Positions 26,879 to 35,990 of a DNA stretch of 64,000 nt are shown one piece after another. Position 1 is the stretch's first letter, and each line of letters starts with the position of its first letter. Below the pieces are notes generated by a model that worked only from the letters and a program-made list of their open reading frames with translations, had not been told where the DNA came from and ran no database searches. The DNA lies in assembly GCF_025567305.1 (NCBI RefSeq), contig NZ_JAOQJP010000004.1, positions 110,134 to 174,133 on the forward strand, given 5' to 3'. A program made the translations under genes and the position numbers. The stretch is from Lentihominibacter butyricus. GTDB lineage: Bacteria > Bacillota > Clostridia > Peptostreptococcales > Anaerovoracaceae.

Positions 26879-28936
26879 CTATTCTTTGTAATCACACTCG
26901 CTGTTGGAGCATGCATATTTTGCATCTTTGCTTTTTTTCTCGACCAGCAGCTCGCCGCATTTAGGACATTTTCTGTCTATCGGCTTGTTCCAGTATGACT
27001 GCGTGCATTCCGGATAGCCGCTGCATCCGTAAAACACTCTGCCTTTTTTGCTTTTTCTTGCCACTATATCTTTGCCGCACTTCGGGCACTTGACATTTAT
27101 GGACTGTACGAGAGGCTTCGTGTTTTTACATTCCGGATAACCTGTGCATGCTGCAAAAACGCCGAACCGACCGTGCTTTACAGCCATAGGCTTGCCGCAT
27201 TTCTCACACATCTCACCCGTGAGCTCTTCTTCGAACTCCACCTTTTCGATCTGCTTGTCCGCGATATCCAGTTCTTCCTTGAGCGTACCGTAAAAGTCCT
27301 CTATGACGCTCTTCCACCGTACTCCCTTGGATTCTATATCATCAAGATTATCCTCCATCTGAGCTGTAAATCCTGCATCTACTATCTCCTTGAAGTACTG
27401 TTCCATCATATCAGTTACTATAAACCCTAGTTCTGTTGGAATCAATGATTTTTTTTCTTTCGAAATATACTTTCTGTCTATGAGAGTAGCAACGATAGGG
27501 GCATAGGTGCTCGGACGCCCGATATCCTTTTCTTCCAGGTCCTTCACCAGGCTGGCTTCTGTGAATCTTGCAGGAGGCTGCGTAAAATTCTGCACTCCTT
27601 CGACCTTTACAGCCTTGAGCACTTCGCCTTCATCCATATCAGGAAGCCATCTGTCCTCCTCATCATCCCTGGCATGAGAATAAACTTTAAGAAAACCGTC
27701 AAAAACAAGCTTCGATCCCACAGCCTTCAGGTCGTAATCACCATTCTCCACGATGACATTCAGAGCCTTGAACTTTGCAGGAGCCATCTGGCTGGCCACG
27801 AATCTGTTCCATATCAGACGATACAGGTTGTACTGATCCTTGCTCAGCGAATCTTTGATGCTTTCAGGATCGAGTTCTATATAACTCGGTCTTATCGCTT
27901 CGTGCGCATCCTGTACATCTTTTTTCTTGTTTTTATATACATTCCCGCCATAATACTGTTCGCCCATATTGCTGATGATATACTCTTTCGATGCAGCCCT
28001 GGCTTCATCGGATATCCTGACGGAATCTGTTCTTATATATGATACCAGACCGATGGTACCGCGTCCTTTTACTTCTACGCCTTCGTAAAGCTGCTGCGCG
28101 ATCATCATAGTCTTTTTTGTCGTGAAATTTATCTTGTTTGCAGCATCCTGCTGCATGCTGCTCGTAGTGAAAGGCGCTGCCGCCCTTCTCGATCTGTCTT
28201 TTTCTTCTATACTCTTTACGATATATCTGCCCTGTTCAAGCTGCGCCAGTATCTCATCGTTCTGCTCCCTGTTTTCTATCAGAAGCTTTTCACCTTTGTA
28301 CTCGATTAGCTTCGCGATAAAGTTTTTATCCTTTTCGAATTCTGCAGTAATGTTCCAGAATTCCTGCGGCTTGAATTTTTTTATCTCGTTTTCTCTGTCG
28401 CAGATTATCTTTAATGCAGCTGACTGTACTCTTCCGGCACTCAGCCCTCTGCGTATCTTTCTCCAGAGAAGCGGACTTATCTGATATCCCACAAGTCTGT
28501 CCAGCACTCTTCTGGCCTGCTGCGCATCGACGAGCTTGAGATCGATAGGCCTGGGACTTTTTATAGCTGTTTTTATGGCCTTTTCCGTTATCTCATTGAA
28601 AACTATCCTGCACGGCGAATCTATATCTATACCGAGCAGAAACGCCAGATGCCATGATATCGCTTCTCCCTCACGGTCCGGGTCGGTCGCGAGGTAGACT
28701 TTTGAAGCATTCTTCGCTTCTTTTTTAAGTTCTTTTATTATATCACCCTTGCCCCTTATCGATATATATCGGGGCTCGAAATCGTTGTCTATATCTATTC
28801 CAAGTTTACTCTTAGGAAGATCGCGCACATGTCCGACCGAAGCGATCACTTTATAGCGGCTTCCTAAAAACTTTCCTATGGTTTTAGCCTTCGATGGTGA
28901 TTCGACAATTACCAGTATTTTCTTTGCGGCAGCCAT
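26879..28936 (-). CDS. topA: DNA topoisomerase I
   Basis: Type IA topoisomerase that relaxes negative supercoils. The 685-residue protein has the TOPRIM domain (VIVESPSKAKTIGKFL, DPDREGEAISWHL), the catalytic region SYIRTDSVRISDE with the active-site Tyr, and three C-terminal zinc-finger modules starting at CEKCGKPM, CPKCGKDI and CPKCGELL. It has its own promoter overlapping the end of dprA and is followed by hslV after 47 bases. The trmFO and xerC genes found here in Bacillus are missing. Confidence 0.98.
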   Translation of the reverse strand: MAAAKKILVIVESPSKAKTIGKFLGSRYKVIASVGHVRDLPKSKLGIDIDNDFEPRYISIRGKGDIIKELKKEAKNASKVYLATDPDREGEAISWHLAFLLGIDIDSPCRIVFNEITEKAIKTAIKSPRPIDLKLVDAQQARRVLDRLVGYQISPLLWRKIRRGLSAGRVQSAALKIICDRENEIKKFKPQEFWNITAEFEKDKNFIAKLIEYKGEKLLIENREQNDEILAQLEQGRYIVKSIEEKDRSRRAAAPFTTSSMQQDAANKINFTTKKTMMIAQQLYEGVEVKGRGTIGLVSYIRTDSVRISDEARAASKEYIISNMGEQYYGGNVYKNKKKDVQDAHEAIRPSYIELDPESIKDSLSKDQYNLYRLIWNRFVASQMAPAKFKALNVIVENGDYDLKAVGSKLVFDGFLKVYSHARDDEEDRWLPDMDEGEVLKAVKVEGVQNFTQPPARFTEASLVKDLEEKDIGRPSTYAPIVATLIDRKYISKEKKSLIPTELGFIVTDMMEQYFKEIVDAGFTAQMEDNLDDIESKGVRWKSVIEDFYGTLKEELDIADKQIEKVEFEEELTGEMCEKCGKPMAVKHGRFGVFAACTGYPECKNTKPLVQSINVKCPKCGKDIVARKSKKGRVFYGCSGYPECTQSYWNKPIDRKCPKCGELLVEKKSKDAKYACSNSECDYKE

Positions 28937-28979
28937 GAAGACTCCTCCTTTTTTTGTTAAATTTAGCTTCTAGTATTTG

Positions 28980-29008
28980 ATTATATGTATATTTTTATGC
29001 TTTTGCAA
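28980..29008 (-). promoter_or_regulatory. topA promoter
   Basis: TTGCAA, a 17-base spacer and a perfect TATAAT. The -35 hexamer lies inside the last codons of dprA. Confidence 0.7.
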
Positions 29009-29864
29009 TAAAAACTTTACCCATATCTGAAAAAACAGCACCTTTCATCTCCATTACAGTCACTATACCTGCAACATACGACGGCGGTTTTTCCATGATC
29101 CTGCACAGCTCATCAGTGCTCAGCTCGCCGTGCTCACACAGAAGTCTGTATATCCTCAGCTCTGTTTCACTGAGTATCCGCTCAGCCTCTTCCCGTCCAA
29201 ACGCACCTGCACCCAGCATCTCAAGCAGATCACCTGTGCTCAGCACCGGCGTGGCACCTTCCCTGATGAGCTTATTGCTTCCTATATTATACTGGCTGTC
29301 TATATTTCCCGGCAAAGCGCACACCTCTCTGCCCTGCTCTGCTGCAAGCTCTGCAGTTATCAGGGCTCCGCTGTCATTTCTCGCCTGAACGATCAGCGTG
29401 AGTTCTGAAAGTCCGCTTATTATCCTGTTTCGCTGCGGGAAAAAATAACGCTGCGGTTCAGCATCAGGCGGATATTCAGAAATCACAAGCCCCTTTTGCT
29501 CGATTTCCTTTTTCAGTTTTCCGTTTTCCTTCGGATAACACACATTGACTCCGCATCCGAGCACCGCTATCGTATCTCCCCCGGCATCAAGAGCTCCACG
29601 GTGCGCGCACGTGTCTATCCCCCGTGCCATGCCGCTCACTACAGTAAAACCTGCGCGGGCGATATCTCCTGCAAATCTCACCGCCATATTCCTGCCATAC
29701 ACGGTAGTGTTCCGCGATCCCGCAACAGCTACACAACGCCGTTTGAGCAGAGATATATCACCGATACAGAACAGCTCTTTCGGACAGTTTTTTATCCCCC
29801 TGAGCATATCCGGATACTGTGCCATACTCGAAGTGATACGTTCTGCATTTATTTTTGTTTCCAT
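28995..29864 (-). CDS. dprA: DNA-processing protein DprA (Smf)
   Basis: DprA binds incoming single-stranded DNA and loads RecA during transformation. The 289-residue protein has the Rossmann core (AVAGSRNTTVYGR, SGMARGIDTCAHRGAL, YPPDAEPQRYFFPQRNRII) and a C-terminal winged-helix segment. It lacks the N-terminal SAM-like domain present in longer homologues. Good ribosome binding site (AGGAAAAGGG). It follows comM, another transformation-linked gene. Confidence 0.95.
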   Translation of the reverse strand: METKINAERITSSMAQYPDMLRGIKNCPKELFCIGDISLLKRRCVAVAGSRNTTVYGRNMAVRFAGDIARAGFTVVSGMARGIDTCAHRGALDAGGDTIAVLGCGVNVCYPKENGKLKKEIEQKGLVISEYPPDAEPQRYFFPQRNRIISGLSELTLIVQARNDSGALITAELAAEQGREVCALPGNIDSQYNIGSNKLIREGATPVLSTGDLLEMLGAGAFGREEAERILSETELRIYRLLCEHGELSTDELCRIMEKPPSYVAGIVTVMEMKGAVFSDMGKVFIAKA

Positions 29865-29911
29865 TATATAACCCTTTTCCTGACCCTTTATGATAAAATT
29901 TCTCTTTTATT

Positions 29912-31471
29912 TCACATCGCGCCGCGCGCTTCATTTTTATCCGAGATCCGGTACATCAGCGCTTCAGCTATATGACTCTCCCCGATATCATTTTCGCCAT
30001 CTATATCAGCTATCGTTCTCGCCACTTTCAGCACTCTGCCATAAGCACGCATGGATATCCCCATTCTGCCGTATGCCTCAGTCATAAGTTTCCGGGCCTT
30101 TTCATCCGGTGTACAGAATCGTGATATTCCCGCTTCATCAAGAGAGCCGTTGCTCTCATACATCGTTCCCTTATACCTGCATTTCTGTATCTCATAAGCC
30201 TGTGCGACTTTTTCTCTCATTTCTTCAGACGAGATACAGCTGCCGTCAGGCTGGCAGCTTTCCTGATCTGCACTTTTTCTAAGTTCTTCTTCCGGCACGG
30301 GCCGCATCTTTACATGCATATCTATACGATCCGAAAACGGCCCCGAAAGCTTGCGCATATAATTCTGTATCTGCCTCGGCGTGCACGTGCATATTTTCTT
30401 TTCATTCCACAGATTGCCGCATTTGCACGGATTCGCCGCTGCAACAAGCATGATCTCCGCCGGAAAGATGACTTCATCGAGGTTCCTGTGTATCCTCACC
30501 ATACCATCCTCGATCGGCTGACGCATGGCGTCGATCGCTCTGCTGTCAAACTCTCCAAGCTCGTCCAGAAACAGCACTCCTCTGTGTGCGAGAGAAAGCT
30601 CTCCCGGCCTCGGTCTTCTCCCTCCGCCTATCAGCGCTGCCGGCGATATCGTGTGATGCGGACTTCTGAACGGCCGCTGTTGTATTATCGGCATTCTTTC
30701 GCCCAGAAGGCCTGCAACACTGTATATCCCTGTGATCTCAAGCTTTTCTTCATATGTCAGCTCCGGCAGTATCGTAGGTATGCGCTTTGCAAGCATCGTC
30801 TTCCCGCAGCCCGGATCGCCAATCAGCAATACACCATGTCTGCCGGCCGCCCCGATCATGACAGCTCTTTTAGCAAGCTCCTGTCCTATCACCTGAGAAA
30901 AATCACCGTTCCATGTTCCTCCTGTCACCGTATGAACCGGTTCATATGCATGGATAGGCCTGTCCCCTGTTATGTGCTCGATCACCTGCCTGAGATCATC
31001 CGCAGGCAGTATGGTGACATCTTGCAGTATCGCGACCTCTTCAGCATTTTTTCGCGGCACCACTATATCCTTCACGCCAGCAGCTCTAAGGCTCATCGCC
31101 AGCGGGAGCGCACCGTTTACCCTGTTTATCCTGCCGTCCAGCGACAGTTCTCCCAGAAATGCTGTATCATTGATATCTGTTCCGGCCGGCACGATCCCTG
31201 ACGCTATTATCCCCACAGCTATCGGCAGGTCGAAATGACTGCCTTCCTTGGGTTTTCCCGCAGGCGCCAGATTCACAGTGACTCTTTCATTCGGAAAATC
31301 ATAGCCTGAATTCATTATCGCAGGCCTGATGCGCCGGCACGCTTCTTTTATCGTCGTGTCTGCCAGTCCGACCACCATGAAAACAGGCAGTCCCCGCCTT
31401 ATATCTGTCTCGACCGACACCACGCTGCCGGCAACACCCGCAAGCGTTGCTGTTTTTATTTTCGTAAGCAT
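29912..31471 (-). CDS. YifB/ComM family AAA+ ATPase (Mg-chelatase-like)
   Basis: A 519-residue protein of the ComM/YifB family; ComM in Vibrio and Haemophilus is a hexameric helicase that promotes branch migration during transformation. An N-terminal Lon-S5-like domain (TDIRRGLPVFMVVGLADTT) precedes the AAA+ domain with Walker A GDPGCGKTMLAKRI and Walker B GVLFLDELGEF, then a C-terminal Mg-chelatase-like domain with a Cys cluster (CKCG, CTCTPRQI). It lies between yraN and dprA, an arrangement seen in many bacteria. Confidence 0.93.
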   Translation of the reverse strand: MLTKIKTATLAGVAGSVVSVETDIRRGLPVFMVVGLADTTIKEACRRIRPAIMNSGYDFPNERVTVNLAPAGKPKEGSHFDLPIAVGIIASGIVPAGTDINDTAFLGELSLDGRINRVNGALPLAMSLRAAGVKDIVVPRKNAEEVAILQDVTILPADDLRQVIEHITGDRPIHAYEPVHTVTGGTWNGDFSQVIGQELAKRAVMIGAAGRHGVLLIGDPGCGKTMLAKRIPTILPELTYEEKLEITGIYSVAGLLGERMPIIQQRPFRSPHHTISPAALIGGGRRPRPGELSLAHRGVLFLDELGEFDSRAIDAMRQPIEDGMVRIHRNLDEVIFPAEIMLVAAANPCKCGNLWNEKKICTCTPRQIQNYMRKLSGPFSDRIDMHVKMRPVPEEELRKSADQESCQPDGSCISSEEMREKVAQAYEIQKCRYKGTMYESNGSLDEAGISRFCTPDEKARKLMTEAYGRMGISMRAYGRVLKVARTIADIDGENDIGESHIAEALMYRISDKNEARGAM

Positions 31472-31505
31472 CTCTCATCCCTCCATATATTCCTGCTCTC
31501 CACTG

Positions 31506-31844
31506 TCAGAAGCTGTCTATGATGTGTTCCATCACTATCTCTATCACGTCAAAATGCATCCGTCTGAATACGCACTGCCTCTTACAGACATCCCTCAGAT
31601 AGCAGATCGCCGCATCCCTTATATGCCGCTGCTTTCGGTGATCTACAGCTTCACACGGTCTGCCGTAGATACTGTTTTTCCGTGTCTTGACTTCGACGAA
31701 GCTTATCTCCGCATCCTTTACAGCTATTATATCTATCTCGCCGCAGCTGCATTTATAGTTGCGGTCCAGTATCTCATACCCCTGCGCTTCCAGCAGCATT
31801 ACCGCGGCATCCTCTCCGACCCTGCCGAATCGTATATTGTTCAA
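31506..31844 (-). CDS. YraN family (UPF0102) endonuclease-like protein
   Basis: A 112-residue protein with the PD-(D/E)XK-like core typical of UPF0102: GEDAAVMLLEAQGY, CSCGEIDIIA, FVEVKTRKN. Its role is unsettled, possibly in recombination or transformation. The frame opens with TTG at 31844; an in-frame stop lies a few codons upstream and no ATG is available, and GAAGG sits about 8 bases upstream, so TTG is probably the true start. First gene of the yraN-comM-dprA set. Confidence 0.88.
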   Translation of the reverse strand: MNNIRFGRVGEDAAVMLLEAQGYEILDRNYKCSCGEIDIIAVKDAEISFVEVKTRKNSIYGRPCEAVDHRKQRHIRDAAICYLRDVCKRQCVFRRMHFDVIEIVMEHIIDSF

Positions 31845-31889
31845 CGCATCGCCTTCTTTCTGTTTCGTTTTACATTATTTTACATTTTA

Positions 31890-31918
31890 ATATTAATATG
31901 TAAAATAATTCATGTCAA
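31890..31918 (-). promoter_or_regulatory. Promoter of yraN-comM-dprA
   Basis: A consensus TTGACA, 17-base spacer and TAATAT, ending about 45 bases before the yraN start in an AT-rich region. Confidence 0.7.
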
Positions 31919-31997
31919 GTAATTTTTTGCCATATTCTGCGAATCTGCATTTCTTTTACATATCCTGTTATCATCCTGCTGCTCTTTCCTGCGTATC

Positions 31998-32031
31998 AAA
32001 AAAGCCCCCTGACTTCTACAAGCCAGAGAGC
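31998..32031 (-). terminator. Terminator of the HAD phosphatase gene
   Basis: Minus-strand stem GCTCTCTGGC / GTCAGGGGGC (GU pairs allowed, one mismatch) followed by TTTTTT. Confidence 0.65.
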
Positions 32032-32045
32032 ATTTCTAAAAAATC

Positions 32046-32879
32046 CTATATCGTATTTTCATTCAGCACAAAATGCCTTACAGCATCTGCGACACCGTGA
32101 CGATAATTTTCCGGCGCTATATAGCATGCGACTGCCTTTACCTCGTCCTTTGCATTACCGACTGCCACAGGAGTGCCCGAAGCTTTGAGCATAGCTATAT
32201 CGTTGGGACTGTCACCGACTGCCATCATTTCCGCGGTGCTTATCCCGAGGATCCCGCACATGCAGCGCAGCGCCTCCGCCTTGCTGGTCGTCGCTCCGCC
32301 GATCTCGAGATTATGATCAAAGGAGCTAGTTATCGTCGCTTCCGGTATCTCCAGCATTTTCTCACGCATCGCGGGCTTTTCGGAAATATCCTCGAAGTTC
32401 ACATTGATGTTCTCGATGTGATCTCTGTGATCCAGAATGAACTGATAGATATCATCGACCGGATTTCTCGTTTCCAGTATATATTTGACGCTCCTGTAAC
32501 TGCGTCCCGAAGCCTTGACCATCTCAAAATATGCTCTGTCTATATAAGCGATGCCGTCGACGAAGCATTCTATCACATAATCGTGCTGCCTGAGAAGCTC
32601 GACTGACTTTTCTGCCGTCACTCTCGCCATGCAGTTCTCATAGATGTTTCTGCCAGTTTTCAGATCAGTTATCCTGGCGCCGTTTGACGTGAGAACATAC
32701 CTTATCGAATCTATATCAAAAACATCCTTCGGAAGCGCCGAGTAAGGTCTTCCTGTCGCGATAACGACGTTCACCCCACGCTCTGCAGCCTGTTCCAGAG
32801 CCGTTCTGTTTTCCTCGCTTATGACCCCCTCTTTATTGAGAGTAGTTCCATCGAGATCAAGTGCTATAAGCTTTACCAT
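32046..32879 (-). CDS. Cof-type HAD-IIB family phosphatase
   Basis: A 277-residue haloacid dehalogenase-type phosphatase of the Cof subfamily, which acts on sugar phosphates or nucleotides; the substrate cannot be read from sequence. Motif I ALDLDGTTLN, motif II IATGRPYSAL, and motifs III/IV with VGDSPNDIAML are all present, with a C2 cap in between. The longest frame begins at a GTG (32900), but the ATG at 32879 with GGGGTGA upstream starts right at the family N-terminus. It is divergent from the trk operon. Confidence 0.9.
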   Translation of the reverse strand: MVKLIALDLDGTTLNKEGVISEENRTALEQAAERGVNVVIATGRPYSALPKDVFDIDSIRYVLTSNGARITDLKTGRNIYENCMARVTAEKSVELLRQHDYVIECFVDGIAYIDRAYFEMVKASGRSYRSVKYILETRNPVDDIYQFILDHRDHIENINVNFEDISEKPAMREKMLEIPEATITSSFDHNLEIGGATTSKAEALRCMCGILGISTAEMMAVGDSPNDIAMLKASGTPVAVGNAKDEVKAVACYIAPENYRHGVADAVRHFVLNENTI

Positions 32880-32913
32880 ATCTTTGTCACCCCATTTCAC
32901 TGTTTCCTGTAAT

Positions 32914-32942
32914 ATTCTAATCTATTTGAGCTCTTCTTGCAA
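32914..32942 (-). promoter_or_regulatory. Promoter of the HAD phosphatase gene
   Basis: TTGCAA, a 17-base spacer and TAGAAT, back-to-back with the trkA promoter; the two -35 boxes are 7 bases apart. Confidence 0.65.
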
Positions 32943-32949
32943 TTAGATG

Positions 32950-32977
32950 TTGAAATTACAGCGATTAGTGGTAGAAT
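32950..32977 (+). promoter_or_regulatory. Promoter of the trk operon
   Basis: TTGAAA, a 16-base spacer and TAGAAT. It leaves a leader of roughly 135 bases before trkA, containing a small GTGGT/ACCAC hairpin at 33058-33072; I do not recognise a known riboswitch there. Confidence 0.6.
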
Positions 32978-33117
32978 TATTATGTATGTAAATAATATAT
33001 CCATAGGCAGCTCTGCTTTTACAGATGTACCTAAGCACCGGAATCAAAACAGTATGTGTGGTGCAGGACCACTGTATACAGTATGTTCCTAAATATGGAT
33101 ACAAATAAGGAGATTTT

Positions 33118-34488
33118 ATGAAAATAGTTATAGTCGGCGCCGGCAAACTTGGAGTCAATGTTGCAAAGGCTCTGCTGGGCGGCGACCATTCAGTTACGAT
33201 CATAGACTCTGAGGATTCAGTTCTTCAGAAGATCAGTTCACAGATGGACGTCATGACCATCAACGGAAACGCCAAAGAAATCAAATTACTGAAACAGCTC
33301 CATATCGATTCGTATGACTTCCTCATCGCGGTAACAGGCGACGATGAAGCCAATCTTGTGATTGCCTCGTTTGCCAAAAAACTCGGATGCAGCAAGGTAG
33401 TTGCCAGAATACGCGATCCGGAGCATATGCAGCAGATCAATTTTATAAAAGAAGCACTCGATATAGATCATCTGGTAAACCCTGACCAGGGTATCACTGT
33501 TGAGATCTACAAATATCTTGCAGAGAAATATACACTCAGCAACGGTATCTTTTCATCCGGAAAAGTGTCGCTTGTGGAATTTTCAGTGCACCGCATGCCT
33601 AAACTGATCGGCAAGTCCATGAAAGATATCACCAAGATACTCCCTGACATGCTGGTCGTTGCGATTTCAAAAAATGGAAAAGTCATAATCCCTCACGGAA
33701 AAGAAGTCATCGAACCCGAGGATTTCGTATATGTCATCGGTGAAAAAGGCCCTATCCTGGCTCTCAATTCGAAAGTCCACGAGCGCGGCAAATATACAGA
33801 CCTGCAGAAGGTCATGATAATAGGCGGCGGTAAAACAGGATTCTACCTCGCGGAGATGCTCTCCGAATTCGGTGCTGCAGTAAAAATAATCGAAGCTAAG
33901 AAAGAAAGGTGCCACTATCTGTCTGCTCACCTCGAAGACGTCATGATACTTCACGGTGACGCGACCGATCTGACACTTTTAGAAGAAGAAAATCTCGACA
34001 TGATGGACGCAGTCGTGACCGCTACCGGATTCGACGAGGATAACCTGCTGCTCGCGCTCACAGCTAAGCAGCACGGTGTGGATGACGTTATCGCAAAGGT
34101 CAGCAGGACAAGCTATGCGGAAATAATATCACGCATGGGCATAGATATGGCTCTCAACCCGCTGGACATAACGACAAGCAATATCCTGCATTTCGTACAG
34201 GGTTCAAAGAAGATACTGTCCTCACAGCTTATCGAAGGACAGGCTGAGCTTATGGAGATCATCGCCACTCCGCACATGAACATACTGGATACTCCTATAT
34301 CGGAGCTGGATCTTCATGACGGCATCATCATCGCCGCTATACACAGAGGCAGTGAAGTGATCATACCTAACGGCGATACGGAAATTCACGAAGATGACAG
34401 GATAATCCTCCTAAGCCTTCTGAGAGACAGAGTCATAACTGAAAGTCTGCTCAAAGACACAGGCAAGCTGGGATTCTTCAGACGATAA
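33118..34488 (+). CDS. trkA: Trk potassium uptake regulator TrkA
   Basis: TrkA is the cytoplasmic RCK-type gating ring of Trk potassium channels and binds NAD(H) and ATP. The 456-residue protein is the fused form with two RCK units: GAGKLGVNVAKALLGG at the N-terminus and GGGKTGFYLAEMLSE near residue 238, each followed by an RCK-C (TrkA-C) domain. It is the first gene of a four-gene operon with two trkH genes and a CBS-domain gene; trkH follows 15 bases later. ATG with AAGGAG. Confidence 0.97.
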   Translation: MKIVIVGAGKLGVNVAKALLGGDHSVTIIDSEDSVLQKISSQMDVMTINGNAKEIKLLKQLHIDSYDFLIAVTGDDEANLVIASFAKKLGCSKVVARIRDPEHMQQINFIKEALDIDHLVNPDQGITVEIYKYLAEKYTLSNGIFSSGKVSLVEFSVHRMPKLIGKSMKDITKILPDMLVVAISKNGKVIIPHGKEVIEPEDFVYVIGEKGPILALNSKVHERGKYTDLQKVMIIGGGKTGFYLAEMLSEFGAAVKIIEAKKERCHYLSAHLEDVMILHGDATDLTLLEEENLDMMDAVVTATGFDEDNLLLALTAKQHGVDDVIAKVSRTSYAEIISRMGIDMALNPLDITTSNILHFVQGSKKILSSQLIEGQAELMEIIATPHMNILDTPISELDLHDGIIIAAIHRGSEVIIPNGDTEIHEDDRIILLSLLRDRVITESLLKDTGKLGFFRR

Positions 34489-34503
34489 GAGACGGGTGGT
34501 TTT

Positions 34504-35967
34504 ATGAATTTAAATTTAAGTTCAGTATTCAGGATAATAGGCATAGCGATGGCTGTTATCAGTCTTTCTATGCTTCCGTCGGTCATCGTCTCATTTATAT
34601 ACGACGATTCATCGATATATATACCGTTTCTTATGACTATGCTCATCGCCGGCGCCATCGGTATCCTGCTGATGAAACTCTGTCAGTACAGGATGCAGCA
34701 TCTCAAAGTAAGAGACGGTTTTCTGATAGTCACATTATGCTGGCTGATATCAGCGATACTCGGCGCAGTGCCGTTCGTCATCACAGACAGCATCCCGCAC
34801 TTTGCAGATGCATTCTTCGAGTCGTGTTCAGGTTTTTCTACAACAGGCTCCACAGTGCTGGCTGAACCGGAACTGCTGCCGAAAGGTATACTTTTCTGGC
34901 GTTCTTTCACGCACTGGATCGGTGGCATGGGTATCCTGATCTTCGCGATCGCACTGATGCCTTCGCTCGGTATCAGTGGTCAGAATATCGCAGTATCTGA
35001 GGCTCCGGGTCCTTCGCTCGACAAGGTGACACCCAAGATGTCTGACACTGCAAAAACGCTCTACATCATCTATCTTTTATTTACGATAATAGAAACGATC
35101 ATGCTCATGCTCGGCGGCATGAGTCTTTATGATTCGCTTATAACATCGTTCGGCTCAGTAGGTACCGGCGGACTTTCGAACTACTCCGACAGCATAGGAC
35201 ACTTTGACAGCACCTATATCAGGATGGTGATCACCGCATTCATGTTCCTGTGCGGAGTCAACTTCAATCTCTATTTTCTGTCGCTGAAGCACGGTCTTAA
35301 GACCTTTACGCGCGATTCTGAGTTCAAGCTGTATGTATTCGTATTCGCAGCTGCGTCATTATTTATCTTCGCCGCACTGCTCATCAGCGGGCAGTATGAT
35401 GAAGTGCTGCCGGCCTTCAGCGATTCGGTGTTCCAGGTATCTTCGATACTGACGACTACCGGGTTCATCACTGCAGATTACGAGACCTGGCCGATAGTAT
35501 GTCAGATGGTGCTGCTGATGCTGATGTTCATAGGCGGCTGTTCATCGTCCACCGGCGGCGGTATCAAAGTCGTGAGGATACTCGTGCTGCTAAAACTCAT
35601 ACGCCGCGGCATATCGACGAGACTGCATCCGAACATCGTAGAATCTGTCAAGCTCAACGGGAAAAACATGCCGGGCGACGCCGTTTCTGCGATCGTAAAT
35701 CATTTTTTCCTTTGTCTTGCGATGGTGTTTGCAGGTGCGTTCATAGTTTCATTTGAAAACGCAGACATGATGACGTGTTTTTCCTCAGTCATCACATGCA
35801 TGGGGAATATCGGCCCGGGATTCGGTGCTGTAGGTCCGGTCGACAACTTCGGCGGACTTTCCGTACTTTCAAAATACCTTCTGTCGATATACATGCTTGC
35901 CGGAAGACTTGAGCTTTACACAATGTTCATCATACTGACTCCTAGATTCTGGAATCCTGATCGCTGA
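34504..35967 (+). CDS. trkH: Potassium transporter TrkH, paralogue 1
   Basis: TrkH is the pore subunit for K+ uptake, with four pseudo-repeated membrane-pore-membrane units. The 487-residue protein has four pore loops, each with its filter Gly: FSTTGSTV, GSVGTGGLS, STILTTTGFI and CMGNIGPGFGAVG. It is followed by a second trkH after 23 bases. Paired trkH genes suggest heteromeric or alternative complexes with the single TrkA. Confidence 0.96.
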   Translation: MNLNLSSVFRIIGIAMAVISLSMLPSVIVSFIYDDSSIYIPFLMTMLIAGAIGILLMKLCQYRMQHLKVRDGFLIVTLCWLISAILGAVPFVITDSIPHFADAFFESCSGFSTTGSTVLAEPELLPKGILFWRSFTHWIGGMGILIFAIALMPSLGISGQNIAVSEAPGPSLDKVTPKMSDTAKTLYIIYLLFTIIETIMLMLGGMSLYDSLITSFGSVGTGGLSNYSDSIGHFDSTYIRMVITAFMFLCGVNFNLYFLSLKHGLKTFTRDSEFKLYVFVFAAASLFIFAALLISGQYDEVLPAFSDSVFQVSSILTTTGFITADYETWPIVCQMVLLMLMFIGGCSSSTGGGIKVVRILVLLKLIRRGISTRLHPNIVESVKLNGKNMPGDAVSAIVNHFFLCLAMVFAGAFIVSFENADMMTCFSSVITCMGNIGPGFGAVGPVDNFGGLSVLSKYLLSIYMLAGRLELYTMFIILTPRFWNPDR

Positions 35968-35990
35968 TAACGACTGACTGGAGAACTCAA

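Noticed and set aside
33058..33072. Possible c-di-AMP riboswitch before trkA
   Set aside because: Only a small hairpin is present; the long conserved segments of that riboswitch class were not found.
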